A stretch of DNA of 64,000 nucleotides from Zeugodacus cucurbitae (Eukaryota; Arthropoda; Insecta; Diptera; Tephritidae): positions 80,948,001-81,012,000 of the forward strand of contig NC_071667.1 in the NCBI RefSeq assembly GCF_028554725.1, given 5' to 3'. Below are positions 48,501 to 60,018 of the stretch, in pieces. Each line of letters starts with the position of its first letter. Position 1 is the first letter of the stretch. A program made the position numbers and the translations under genes. Under the pieces are notes generated by a model. It saw nothing but the letters and a program-made list of their open reading frames with translations, ran no database searches and had not been told where the DNA came from.

Positions 48501-51500
48501 CACACATCCGAAAAAACACCCGAATTTATAGGAAAATTGCTTTGAGATTTTGAAAAGAGCTTCGACGAAAACATTTTCCCAAGTCGAGAATAACTATCAC
48601 CCCTATAGCGAGTGTCGACTGACAGTAGATAATCGACTACTGACAGAATATTGACTACCGGTGCTATTGCGAGTTTTGACTGTGAATGCTTTCCAAGAGC
48701 TAAGACTCTGTATAGGAAAAGAATCGCAGCTATTTGACGCGGTTTCTTCGATGGTTTGGTAGATCAAACTGTGCAGTTTATTTAATATTATTAAGACCAC
48801 CAGGTGGTTCAAAGAGGACCAGTGTGAGGGGATTCCAGTCCCGGTGGTGTCACAATGGAGCTCTCAAGATCTTAGACAACTACTTAACCTAACCTAACCT
48901 AGAACTTACAACAGTGGAATGGTATAAAAGTACTCTTCTTTCCCCTATCTTAACTTTTAAAGATATTATCGGATGAAATGCATTCAACTAAGCAAGTGGG
49001 AGTAAAAACTATTGCCGACATTTTCTTGTCTGTCTTGTCTGAACTAATTAAGATAAAAATTTACAGAATATATAATGAGCGTCGATGGGGTAGTTTTTTT
49101 TTTTTTGAATAATTATTTAATGATGGCCATAAAGTTGTCGTGTCCGCAGCTACTGTATTTGAAGGGAATGAATGATGACAGCTTTTTTCACACAGAATGA
49201 AATAAATTATTAAAATACAGCGATGGCTTAAGTTTCAAAATTTTACTCTGGCAATTTTTGGGTATTTCGGAGGGATGACATTCAATTGAAATTGAACAAT
49301 ATTGAATTTCAACAACATAGCTCATTATGGGACAAAGCCTACACCATCGAGGGAAAGAAAAGGACTAACGAGTAATGCCTTATATACAGATTACTCAACA
49401 GAGGAAGAGGCAAAGAAACTACTCGTAATCTCTTCGAGTGTATGACCCTGTTTTAATAGACCGCGTAGAAAGCTATATCAAGATCATCGTTTCATATTCT
49501 ATAATATCCATGAAATATAAAATTATGGTATTCCCCTGGCTCACTTGAAAACTTATGCGATGTTTGCGTATTTTTAAACTACCTCGGGTTCAAGTCCGAT
49601 TTGTTATTTTGAAGGATCGAATTTTATTGCATAAATATCATAGTCTATATATTGGAAGTATGTATCGTCCCCTCAATATAACAATAACGTATAATTTTTT
49701 TTGGGTTTTAAGAAAATCGAGTTTAAAGTTTTTGTCAAATCAGAAAACATGAACATGAAATTATACACCATTTTTTCCAATGACATTTTAACCCACTTTG
49801 TGGAAGTAGAATTTGACGAAATTTTGACCAGACATAGAATCAATGATGGAGATTCTAAATATGCAATAAAAACATAATGGCGTATGAGCACATACGCTAT
49901 TGTTATATTGAGGGGACGGTATATTCAAACCGAAAAAACTTGCCGAGATCAAAATCCGGAACAAATTATTTCAACTTTTTTTTCAAATTTGATGACATCG
50001 AAATTCAGAGCACCTATTCTTAATGAATGAAATTAGCTCATGAAGACATATGTATATACGGGTGTACTTGTATGTAATAATCTTTACGACGCACAATCAA
50101 CGAAGGGAATAAACGTTTTCGCAACACATTAGCCATTTGCCTTGAGGCACATACTCGTACGAGTACAAGTAGCTACAGTTGGAAGCTGAAACTTACCTGC
50201 AATTTTACTGTCATAAGCCACGCCAACACCGCATATACCGTTATCTCTGGCAGCAGCCACTTCGCCAGCGCAACGAGTGCCATGACTACAAGAGAAGAAA
50301 AGGGGAAAAAAGCGAAATTAAACGAATGTGATAATGCACGAATCACCACTATATGCAGAAAGAGGAAGAAATAAACGCCAAGGGCACATCTTAAAAGTAT
50401 GAATATTTCACGGGTGGACACGCAGTGGCGTAATATAAAAGTGACATTTAGTTTATGTGAGTTTGTAATATTTATGGCTGTTGCATGACATTGTATGAGC
50501 AATCTTTCATGCATATTAAAATATGTAACGGTAATAATAACTGTATATGAGTGTTTATTTGTGTACATAAAAGCTTGTGGGCTGCTTAGCAAGAGATTAA
50601 CTCACCTATTGAACCAGTCATCGGTGTAACGTGGATAGGGGAAGGGATCATTGCTGCTGAAGTCATAGCTAGCCTCGGCATTCTGAAAGAAAAGAAACAA
50701 AAAGGAAGGTTGTTTATTAAAATGTTTGAGCTTTCTAATAAACATATATGTAAACCATACGACTTAAATTAAAAAAAAAAAAACAAAAACAGTTTATTTT
50801 AAACCGCAGAAAATGTAGAATAAAAACCCTTTTCAAATTTTATTTTATTTTATTTGAACTTGAAAAATAAATGTTATTTTGAAAAAGCTTTAAAGCTTAA
50901 ACAGAAGTTTAAAAGCTCAACAGTTGGAGAAGAACTTTCAGCCATCTTTTTAAACCATATACTCAGAAGCTTTTTATACCGTTAAATATCATAAGTACCT
51001 TTTGGCTGAAACGATACAAAAACTATTCAACTTTTAAAGCCCTTAAAAGCTCAAAACCTTCATATATGTATATACTTACTATAAGTAGATAGAAAATATC
51101 AAAAGAACCTTTTGGCTGAAAACATAATAGAACTAAAAAGTTTACTACCTCTTTTAAAGCCCTAAAAAAGCTCTAAAAAGCTCAATACCTTCATATATGT
51201 ATATACTTACTATAAGTAGATAGAAAATATCAAAAGAACCTTTTGGCTGAAAACATAATAGAACTAAAAAGTTTACTATCCTCTTTTAAAGCCCTAAAAA
51301 AGCTCTAAAAAGCTCAATACCTTCATATATGAATAAACCAAAAAATCTCAGAAGTACCTTTTGGTTGAAAAAATACTAGAACTAAAGAGTTTACTTTCCA
51401 ACTTTGAAAATACTAAAAAAGCTCTAAAAATCTGAACACCTTCACATCTATACTTACAATAAGTATACTACTTAGTCTTCTAACCACAACATAACCTCTC

Positions 51501-53712
51501 ATAATTACACTGTAGTGCGAAAATTTCCACAAAATAGTTGCGTGTAAATAATTACTGTGCAAAATGAAGCATAAACATGACGAAATGTGCACTTTGGCTC
51601 CGCACCACTCACGAAATGGCCTCACGTATCACATAGCAGTACACGTCGTCACAGTCGTTTGGTGGCATTTTAATGCCGACAACACCAAACTCTAACGAGA
51701 CGACCGTGAAGGCGGCTGGCGCTAAAAGGTGAAAGGTTAAATATTCAAAACTGTAATGAGCGCTTAAGTAAACACACAGTCAAAAGTGCATTGTCACAAC
51801 AATTTGAGTGGCCGCCACTTGATGTGCGTGACTCTTACAAATGTGTACCCTTGCAAATGTAGAGTATATGAGAATGTATTATTTTTAGATATGTAAAAAG
51901 AAAGTGTGAGTGACTTGAGAGCATGAAATGTGCAAAAAGTAACGTTATGGTAGTTAAAAATAACAAATGGCGTATGGTGAGTCAAGCACGCTAATGGCCG
52001 GTTTTTTGATAAAAATAGCTATTTAGCAACAAAAAATGGGACTGATAGAGACTAAATCGAGACAAAGAACAAACTTTGTTTACCGTCTCAAATCAGGGAT
52101 ATGAACTGCTACAAGAGTTCCCTAACCTTTGACACTGAAATTTAATAATTCGATAAACCAAAATAAACCAAAATAACCTCAAAATGTAAGGCATAGAATT
52201 GTTATATAGTACTTACATAGTTGAACTTCAAATCCGGATGCATGTAATCCACACCTGTAAATAACACAACAAATTAGTTAAAAGAAAACACGCTTAAGTT
52301 TTACTCTTTCCACTCACCATCATCCATAATTGCGGTCGTAACATTCTTTCCGGTAATGCCTTGATCCCATGCGGCCTGCACATTGAGATCCAAACGCATT
52401 TTGCCACCATTTTGACCGGTGTTCTTCAAATACCACTGCAATGGGAAGTACGGATCACTTGGTTCAAGTCCAATTGGTTTTGCGCCAAAGGTGGACTCGA
52501 ATGGGAGACCATGAATAGCGGGAATCGCAGGTCGCAGACCGCGTTTGACACGCTTGAAGCCGGGCTGTTGAACTGCTGTGTGGACCTGAAAGGAAACGAG
52601 GTGAAGAGGGTTAGTCACTGAAGGTATTATTAAATAATCGAAATTATGAGCAAAACATGACAACCAAGACCCTCTCTGATTATTTAAAGCAATCTAGAAG
52701 TGTAAGAGTAATAAGTACAAAGATCTCCTGAACTTCCTACAAGACAGTGACTAACTCATGACTTTCAATCTCTTTGTAACCACGAACGGAGCTTTTTGGA
52801 ACCAAATTACAAAACCGCAAGTCGGCTCCCACTAAAATAGAAATATTAAGCCGTAAGCCTTTCGTGCATAACTACACCCACAGACGCACATATATTTAGT
52901 ATAAGCATGCCGGAAGCATTCAAATCCTACTCCTCCGTTGATTCACCGATTGATGCGTGATTGCTGGTTGTGTAGGCGTATAACTACCGCAGAATTAATC
53001 GGCTGGCAATCTGTATTTACATTTGTATTTGCATTTGCATATACGTTGCATTACTCGTTATACGCCCGGCTATGACTGTCTGTCTGCCCGTCTGTCTCTA
53101 TCTCTAGGTGTGTGGGTATCCCACTTCAGTGTGACTGTTGTGACTGCATGCAATTTCCTAGTATTCAAATCGTATTATCCAATTCAACAGTCATTTCATT
53201 GCCTGCGGTTCAATGAAATCTCATTAATATGCTGGTATTTTGGCAATTATATTGAAATGCAGAGAATTATATAAATGTGGTTAAAGCTCATATGTAGTTA
53301 GACTGCTTGCGGGAGCCCACGAAGTGTGGAGCTCACTGGGAGATCTGATACGATCAACAACCTCTACTAAAGGCACGCTTTTCAACTGATACATGGTCCC
53401 ATCATATCAGCGACGATTTCTGTTTAAGCATTGAGCATTAAAGGGAGAGATTCATAAACCATTCGAATGATGATCGGATCGACATAAATGCGACATTGTA
53501 TCTATTCAAGAACTGTCAATTCGAGAACCGAACTAATTCGTAGCCAAGGTATCTCTCACTCTTACATTCATACAAGCAGTTTACAAGTAATATTTTTTAC
53601 TCACCAATGGATGACTCTTCAAGAGTCGCGTATGTGTGATACTCCTCCTTGTGCGAGCGTGTGGCAATGTCCTGTGCTTGAAGTGATACTCATTTCCGTT
53701 TGCTCCAACTAA
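45576..53712 (-). CDS. amon: Prohormone convertase 2 (amontillado), 5'-incomplete, 11 exons
   Basis: Exons in transcript order: 53712-53605, 52585-52318, 52254-52217, 50682-50606, 50285-50197, 47982-47807, 47468-47155, 46452-46219, 46158-45994, 45921-45804, 45737-45576. All junctions are GT-AG and keep one frame, giving 582 residues to TAG. PC2 is a calcium-dependent subtilisin-like protease that cuts neuropeptide and hormone precursors at dibasic sites in secretory granules. Counted within this partial product: prodomain end with RTRRS and the RVKR|GL autocleavage site (residue about 52), catalytic Asp124 (IMDDG), His165 (HGTRCAG), Asp267 in ASGDGG, and Ser340 (SGTSAAAP). Asp instead of Asn at the oxyanion position is diagnostic of PC2 among proprotein convertases. 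The P domain follows to about residue 540, then a short Lys-rich tail with no membrane segment. The first exon shown begins in phase 0 with no Met, so the signal peptide and early prodomain (roughly 70 residues by comparison with the fly family) are missing. No disabling change is seen. Confidence 0.96.
46453..47154 (-). other. PC2 intron, about 0.7 kb
   Basis: Intron between the exon ending at 47,155 (phase 2) and the exon starting at 46,452. No repeat or nested gene recognised in it. Confidence 0.7.
47469..47806 (-). other. PC2 intron, 338 bp
   Basis: It lies between exons in phase 0. It contains CATA-type short repeats and nothing else recognised. Confidence 0.7.
48130..48590 (-). mobile_element. 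Mosaic mariner remnant in a PC2 intron
   Basis: On the minus strand a reading DMRPQLLQNVIENW (about 48,340) matches the C-terminal part of mariner-like transposases. Directly after it lies a 50-base segment (48,245-48,295) nearly identical to one at 63,437-63,485, from the mariner remnant at the window end. The frame is broken throughout. Confidence 0.55.
48598..48705. mobile_element. Partial copy of the CACCCC MITE (copy 2)
   Basis: It starts CACCCCTATAGCGAGTGTCG and continues CTGACAGTAGATAATCGACTAC, matching 37,438 onward almost base for base, then GTGCTATTGCGAG and TTTTGACTGTGAATG with internal deletions. No right-hand terminal repeat was found, so it is truncated. Confidence 0.75.
48750..48901 (+). 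mobile_element. Non-LTR retrotransposon 3' end with CCTAA tail
   Basis: It reads KLCSLFNIIKTTRWFK-like residues (about 48,770) then the 3' untranslated words TCCAGTCCCGGTGGTGTCAC and ends TTAACCTAACCTAACCT at 48,884-48,900. The same end closes the copy at 18.1-18.23 kb, so both belong to one family. It is severely 5'-truncated, as target-primed insertion usually leaves. Confidence 0.8.
50930..51480. repeat. Minisatellite, unit about 131 bp, roughly four copies
   Basis: The word CATATATG after ACCTT recurs at 51,061, 51,192 and 51,324, with a diverged fourth at about 51,442 (spacing 131, 132, 118). Units share AAAAGAACCTTTTGGCTGAA, TTTAAAGCCCTAAAAAAGCT and related words. The central two are nearly identical and the outer ones diverged. 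The repeat lies wholly inside a PC2 intron. Confidence 0.85.
51613..51721 (-). CDS. Unassigned exon-like segment inside the PC2 intron
   Basis: On the minus strand a pyrimidine-rich acceptor (TTTCACCTTTTAG) precedes 109 open bases, followed at once by a perfect donor (ATTTC|GTGAGT). Only one frame is open, reading VSLEFGVVGIKMPPNDCDD then VYCYVIREAI; the others have stops. The residues are not part of PC2. The two spaced Cys and the NDCDDVYC pattern recall small secreted Cys-rich domains such as single-domain VWC proteins, a weak guess. Entry needs one base from the previous exon and exit leaves two. This is the same phase as PC2 exons 52318 (donor) and 50285 (acceptor), but swapping it in would remove active-site sequence. 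It may be an exon of a nested same-strand gene whose other exons were not recognised. Confidence 0.45.
52586..53604 (-). other. PC2 intron, 1.0 kb
   Basis: Phase-0 intron between the prodomain exon and the exon carrying the autocleavage site. It includes a TCTG/CCCG microsatellite at about 53,076-53,100. No element boundaries seen. Confidence 0.7.
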
Positions 53713-55895
53713 CTGCAATTAACAATAGAAAAGAAGGAAACAATATTGAATTAATTTAATTTAATTAAAGACATTTATTCACATTTATTACGTTCTATTA
53801 ATATTATTATAATTATATTCAGTTATCTATTATATGTACAGTTAAAAGTAGTAAGTCTGAGTCCCACAAAATGGGAATATGTCAGGAGAGATGAAATAAT
53901 AGCACTACTACGATATTCTCAAGTCCACTAACATAGCTTTTGACTAATAAAAAAACTCTTATAGGATAACACATCTCCTTAAAAGCCTCTTGGTTGTAAA
54001 GCTAAAGTTCATTTCCCTCGGAAACCCTTGCAGACTAACTCATTCGCATATATATTATACTTATACATATCATCGAAATGGTTCGATATCAAAGTTAACC
54101 CAGTGAGAGAGAAGAGAGCTCTGCACTTGCAGCTCTCAAGAATTTCCTTTACCTGATATATCGCTGTGCCTAGAAATCTTTCACAAATCAGTATCACAAT
54201 AATTTGAAATTGTCGAGAGATGGCGCAACTCGCTTGCCTGTCTGACATGTTTCTAATTCCGACTATTTTTTTAACGGCAACCAATATATATATATTTCTT
54301 ACCTGAAAACGATTTATAGAATTCCAAAAACGTTTAAACTTGGACCTTCAAGTGTATAATAGAGATTGTGGGTTCAAAATCTCCCACGGTACTACTGCGA
54401 CGGTTTGGATCACAAGAAAGCTAAGAATTTTAAAGTTTACCTAAGAGAATTGCTACTATATATAACCTGTCTACATCTTCTTTTTCACAAATGAATAATT
54501 GAAATATTATCGAGATTCAAGAATTCATCTTTAATATGAACAGAATTTCGGTTTAATTGCCATATTGTTATATTTAATGATATTATATTTCCCGAATTGG
54601 CTCCCAACTGAATTCCTCAAATCATTTGCGATTTATTACAATGAAAAATGCTCCCGTTCGTGAATTGTTGGAATTTTCACACTGAAACACGAGCAATTAA
54701 TAAAACTCAACGCGAAGTTTCAGGCAGAATTCCATAATGCTGGCAAAGATAATAAATATAATCACACACGAACAAAACGTATTTCACGCTTCGCAGACCG
54801 GAATGAGTACCTGTGTAGGGATATGTGGTATTACACCCACATGTCCTCGACGTTGGACGGTAATATAATGTAATAAGACTTATTATAAATGTGTGCGTAT
54901 TCAAGTAAGCAAAGAAAACGAAACGCAGCGAAAATAACGAACTTAACAAGTCGTACTCAGAATTTAATTGAGTAGCCAAGAAAATATTATTGCTGGCAGT
55001 GCTGGCAACTATGACAATGTCAGCGGCGACGACGACGTCGTCGATTAGACCAATAATATCGTGTTGCGTATTTGGGAATTAAGCACGTGTGTGCCTTAAT
55101 GGCGAGAAGCTGCGGTAAGGGGATGTGGAACTGGAATTTCTAACGCGCACATTCATACATAAGGGTGAGCCTTAAATGTGCACGAATAGTTTTTATATTT
55201 AACGCCACTAAAACTTAAGTATTAGTTGAAAGTACCACAATTGATGTCAGTCCCTTTCATTTCTTACTTTTCCATATTTCAAGCACCACCCTAATACTCG
55301 TATGTAGATATTTAATTCGATTACTTGTGTAGTCGCGCTTTGGTAGCCATGTTTCAGCTGCGAAATGTTGATTCATCATGGATTACATTTAAGCATTCAA
55401 AGATGATTTTAGTATGCGGCAAAGGATATTTAGGCCACCCTATGCCATGTTTTCTGCAAGAAATTCAATTTGGATGTGAGTTTAGTGAACTCTCCTTGCG
55501 CTCTAGATTTACCGTTGCTGCCTAAGTGTACATATAATTAAGCGCCTAATCCTACAATTGTAATTAAATACTTGTCTTACACAGACTGTAGAGATTCCTT
55601 CGTCAAGTGTAATCTTTATATGTTTTTGCAAATAATATAGCCATAGGAATTTAAAGTTAAGATGAATGTTTGAAATATTTGTGTGAAGTGAAGCAACGTT
55701 GAATTATACTACATTAACCTCATTATTCTTCATGGTTTAATAATGGTTTCAAAAAGTTATAACAAAAATAAGAAGCATGGACGGTGCTTAAAGATATATT
55801 CTGGAGATACTTGAGATATTTTTTTTATGCACCGATTTTAAATATAAATGTTAAAAACATAAAATCCAGAGCAACACAACAGCAATGATAGAACA
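53713..55895. other. Region upstream of the first recognised PC2 exon
   Basis: The missing N-terminal exon or exons of PC2 should lie somewhere beyond 53,712. I examined donor-like sites on the minus strand at 54,150, 54,301 and 56,776 and found no preceding signal peptide or early prodomain residues. Otherwise the region is AT-rich spacer with a 14-base palindrome (CGACGACGTCGTCG near 55,030). Confidence 0.4.
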
Positions 55896-55899
55896 AAAA

Positions 55900-56500
55900 A
55901 ATATTAGACTTAGATGGATATACAAGTATAAATAAAATACTCAATAGAGACTGGTGTTTGGATATCTTTGGAGACATCCGGGTGAGTGATGAATTCGGAA
56001 AAAGATGGAACTTCGAACTGTATGAGCTCTACGACGTATGCATGGCCACCACGGACAAGCTTACAGAAGTCCAGACGCTGAACCCTATTTTCGTGAGATA
56101 ACACGTTCACCAAACTTGGTTTTCAATCAATAGATTGTGACATTCGTTGTGTGAATTGCGGCGCCATCCTGTTGGAACCACATATTGTCCAAGTCGATAT
56201 CATCAAATTCGGGCCAAAAATATTCGGTAATCATCGAGCGACCAGACATGACGATTATGACGACCATAAATTGGACATGGCTCTTAAAGTTGAGGTCTGG
56301 CAAACCTTACTGTAGAGAGATGTCTAAATAACGGACAAATTATGGCGTCGTTTGCTGTCCATATCGGTCTGCCCCTTTTGAAAAACCCTTTAGTTAAGCG
56401 CATAAAATTCCAGGGAATGTGGGATTGGAAGGATGAAAGAACCAAGTGCATATCGACCTCGAAAGGATAAACGCTACTGGCGAAGTTTTGTGTTCTCGGC
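55900..56500 (-). mobile_element. Mariner-like transposase remnant, DDE segment
   Basis: On the minus strand about 56,115-56,235 reads MITEYFWPEFDDIDLDNMWF then QQDGAAIHT, the second catalytic Asp block of a large insect mariner-like group (usual form WFQQDGAxxHT). Upstream on that strand are short matching pieces; downstream FGERVIS follows, after which a stop breaks the frame. Terminal repeats were not found. This family differs from family A at 16-37 kb. Confidence 0.75.
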
Positions 56501-58865
56501 CTAGATGGACCATCGGTTGTAGAGCCAATAGAGGGTCAATAACCTCACTAATTATATATAAGTATATACATATGTGATCAAATTACATAACATACACATA
56601 GCATAGCATAACATAACATAGCTTAGCTCACATATGTAAATCTTTATGGGCGAGTGCCCTTATAATTAATAGCGAATTTTACACTATAATAGAAACTAAA
56701 TTGGTATGGAATTTGGCTAAATATATGTACAATCTCTCATATACTTAGACTCAAAGATATACAAATACATAAACTTACTTTGCCGAAATATGGAAATTGG
56801 ATGCCTCGCACCCCAACCGCTAAACAACACAAAGGAGCAGTGGTAATTCAACACCGCACACAAGCAATAAAAAGTTGGCAAACTGCAATTCAATAAGCTG
56901 GCTTTCTCCAGGGGAAACACTATATCGCCGCATAACGCATAATTAACCAGCACGAGCATGACGGAAACTTAAGCCGAGCTATGGAACGGCACACAAACAG
57001 TTAGAAAAGCGAAAGTAAAGCAAAAAGTTGCGCTTAAGAAACCAGCGGAACAAAAAGCTTTGTTTTCTATATAACCAAATTGATACAAAGACGAATATAT
57101 AGATATAAATTTAGATATAGATGTCAATTGATATAAATCCATATAATATATAAGTAGAATACAATTCCTCGAATATAAATCTCCAAACATTCGACAAGCA
57201 TGCCTGACCTTCACGACAACCTTTTCCATTAGCCCACCAACTGCTCGCTTTAATGAGGCTTCCAAAAAAAATTACATTTATCTAAATTGAAAAGATTATT
57301 TGTGTTATTCACTCAAGAAATTTGAAACTGTCGCTCTACAAGTCTTGTGACGCCATATGCCCACGGACAGTGCACACACTAACGGACGGACACAATGACG
57401 GAAGCGCACAATTGGCATTTTATTGAGTCCCACCAGCCACGAGTGCCGCGCCGTCATTGACGTTGCATTGCGAGTTGGAAAATTCTTTTGACAAGTCATA
57501 AGAGCGTGTTAGCGAAGACAAATGACAGCCGTTACAACCGAAACTTCCATAATCATGAGCCAGTGAAGCGTGCAATGGCAAGAAATGGAAATTAATTATG
57601 CCAAATGTGTATGGGTGTGTGTGTGCAACGTGTCGCATTTGTGGGTTATTAGGGACCACAAGCGCCTCGACTGGGCGCTGACAGCATAGACCACAGCGAG
57701 CAAGCGAGCGAGCGCTCGAAAGTTAATTAAACCGAATGTGTGCGCTCTTAAATTTTGCTTTTATTATAGTGTCAGTCAATTGTGAAAGTTTTCGACGTAC
57801 ATAGCTGCAAAATGAGCTGACACACTCGTAAGTAGTTGTTTAAAAAGCTAATTAAGTTTGAAATTGTTTGTACACAAAAGATTTTCTCTTCAAAATTTGT
57901 GTTGTCATTTTCACTATCAGTTTCAGTTTATGAAGTGTGGCAGTGAGAGTTTGTTTTAAGTGTGGCTATAAGATACTGTTAGACCAGCTTTGGTATTTTC
58001 GCTTATATTTATGATAGCGTTCTCTGCAGTGGTTTCATGCTCAGCAGCTTAGATCAAAGACTGGTTTGTCAGTGAGAGGCACAAAGAGACCCCTCTACAA
58101 GAATGATTTTGCTAAGTTCTGGGAACTCTACACTGAAGAACTTCAATATATATACATACTATATCTTTTGCAGAAAATTTTGATGATGGATCTGATCTAT
58201 GAAGATCATAGATGGTTATCTATTGAAATGTTGATAGTGTCTGATCTGTGAGGATTTTATGGAACAATTATTTTTGAAGTAAAATAAAATATCACTGAAA
58301 CCTTTCACTTGTATGTCTCCAACGAATCACCAAAAAAAAACATTGCCAAAAAAATTTGTTCTCTAATAACTACAATTATTGGTAATTTCGACCAACATTA
58401 CGCTGAAATGGAATTCCCCCAATTTTACCGATGATGCGCTCATTAACGCATCACGCGCTTACAATTTTACTAATTTCCGTAGAATTCTAGCCTTATTTTG
58501 TCACATTAATAATATCCCTAAATGCATTTACGCGTCCATTTATTGGCGACATGTGCGCTCTTTGTACCCATGTCAACAACAATAATCATGCACACGTGGG
58601 TACAATTATGTTCTAATTAATTGAGAGATAAACTGCTGAACACGAAATCACAATTAGCCACTGATACCTTTTGCGTGCGATTGATCGATGTGCCTTAAAT
58701 CTTAAGGGTAACTACATATTGTTTGAGTGTTACAAAGCGTAACCATGCAGCTGAGTACACAAAAAAAGTACCATAGCGCCCACTTACTCAGAAAGCTTAA
58801 TTGTGTCAACAAGCGGGTAATTCTTATACCCATGCAACATGTTTCATTACAATATTTCAATTTTG
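56501..58865. other. Intergenic or 5' intronic spacer
   Basis: No gene recognised. Contents include an ACATAGC/ACATAAC tandem tract at 56,589-56,622, a TG run near 57,613, and a GCGAGCAA tract at 57,697-57,718. If the PC2 transcript starts further right, this is its intron. Confidence 0.4.
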
Positions 58866-58869
58866 TAAC

Positions 58870-59335
58870 TCTCAAATTTATTTTTTTTTTCAATATTTCT
58901 TTATTTATTGAATGTGCTTTGTTTAAAGCCTAACAATAAGTATTAAAATCTTAAATCTATTTACAACTAAGTAAGCTCAAGAATGTGTTTGAGCTTTTTG
59001 GTAGAACGTTGCTCTTTAGTAGGCAGGTAGATATCTTCTTTTTAAATGAGTTTGATTGAAATGTACCAAGGCATTTGCCAATGGGTTTGGATGTTCACGA
59101 AGTTTAGAAATATATTTCTTTCTGCTGTCCTCTATTTCCTTCTTTACCATAGGAATATCAAGATCCTTATGGATATTTTCATTACGCATGTACCATGGTG
59201 AACCCGTTATTGTTCTAAGCATTTTAGATTGGAATCTCTGAATTATATCAATGTTGGTTGCACAGGTCGTACCCCACAGTTGAATACCATACATCCAAAT
59301 CGGTATTATGATTGCATTGTATAACAGGACTTTGG
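58870..59335 (-). mobile_element. Jockey-type non-LTR retrotransposon, 3' end
   Basis: On the minus strand 59,294-59,016 is open for 92 residues, reading MYGIQLWGTTCATNIDIIQR then FQSKMLRTITGSPWYMRNE and LRTHPNP-like residues (LREHPNPLANAL). These are the C-terminal blocks of jockey-clade reverse transcriptases. A stop after RRYLPAY is followed by about 100 bases of 3' untranslated DNA and a poly(A) tail (T run at 58,880-58,889 on the plus strand). It is 5'-truncated but the remaining frame is unbroken, so it is younger than the RNase H-type remnants. Confidence 0.88.
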
Positions 59336-60018
59336 AGGATACAAATTAATGTAATCGGTTATCTGCCTATTTCGTGGATTAAATTTCATAATTTATAATT
59401 CATAATTAATTCAGCAACTAATTGTCTAATTTTAATATAATTTAATAATCAATAATTTCGTATTAAAAAATGGGATAAATCGGACTCCAACCTCGCCTAC
59501 ATCACATGTGACACAAGCAGACAAATAAAGCTCTACAAATATAATGCTTTTAGGCTTTGTCAACTCTCATCTAATAATGTAATAATAAGAATATCATTTC
59601 AAGCATCCAAATGCCGAATATGTGTCTCCAAGTGCCTATTAGCTTTTCGCACAGAAGTTAATTGATCAATTAACCAGTCTTTGCTCTATTAAAGCGTTGA
59701 TTTACATCGATTCACCATACAAAAGCAAAATCTTATTTTAATACGTTAATTCTTAATCGAATACAAATCGAGTTGAAACTGGAATGCAAATCTATGGGTA
59801 GTTGTCCACGCTGGAAATTTGGTTGTGACTATTGATAAAATAGTAATCATGATGAAACTTATCAACTTCTTATGACAGAAAAAAAATACTGATTGGTAAT
59901 CGAATAGCCGGCTGTGCGAAAGCCAAAAACTGGTTTCTCAATTATAATCTTAATGTACCCAATTTAGTTAGCTGGGCGAAAAGTCTATATAGCCGACATT
60001 ATTGAAAGCATCAACCAT
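59336..60018. other. AT-rich spacer
   Basis: Nothing recognised. Confidence 0.4.

Larger units (their letters stand above)
47983..50196 (-). other. PC2 intron, 2.2 kb, with transposon debris
   Basis: Phase-1 intron. It contains the mariner, MITE and retrotransposon fragments at 48.1-48.9 kb, listed separately. The part 48,902-50,150 shows nothing recognisable beyond short open frames. Confidence 0.75.
50683..52216 (-). other. PC2 intron, 1.5 kb, with minisatellite and exon-like segment
   Basis: Phase-0 intron between the exons encoding the Asp and His parts of the active site. It contains the tandem repeat at about 50,930-51,480 and the open, splice-bounded segment at 51,613-51,721. Confidence 0.75.

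Noticed and set aside
49580..49600. GGGTTCAAGTCCG resembling a tRNA T-arm
   Set aside because: Upstream sequence does not form a cloverleaf.
54009..54284. Donor-like GTAAAG after an open frame upstream of PC2
   Set aside because: Residues before the donor do not resemble a convertase prodomain and the context is weak.
55325..55525. Plus-strand 66-residue frame near the mariner remnant
   Set aside because: No transposase block or other domain could be matched, so it was not called as part of the element.
56717..56959. Minus-strand frame beginning with a hydrophobic stretch, considered as the missing PC2 signal-peptide exon
   Set aside because: It lacks the early prodomain residues, its donor at 56,776 is in the wrong phase for the next exon, and the alternative frame has no start codon.
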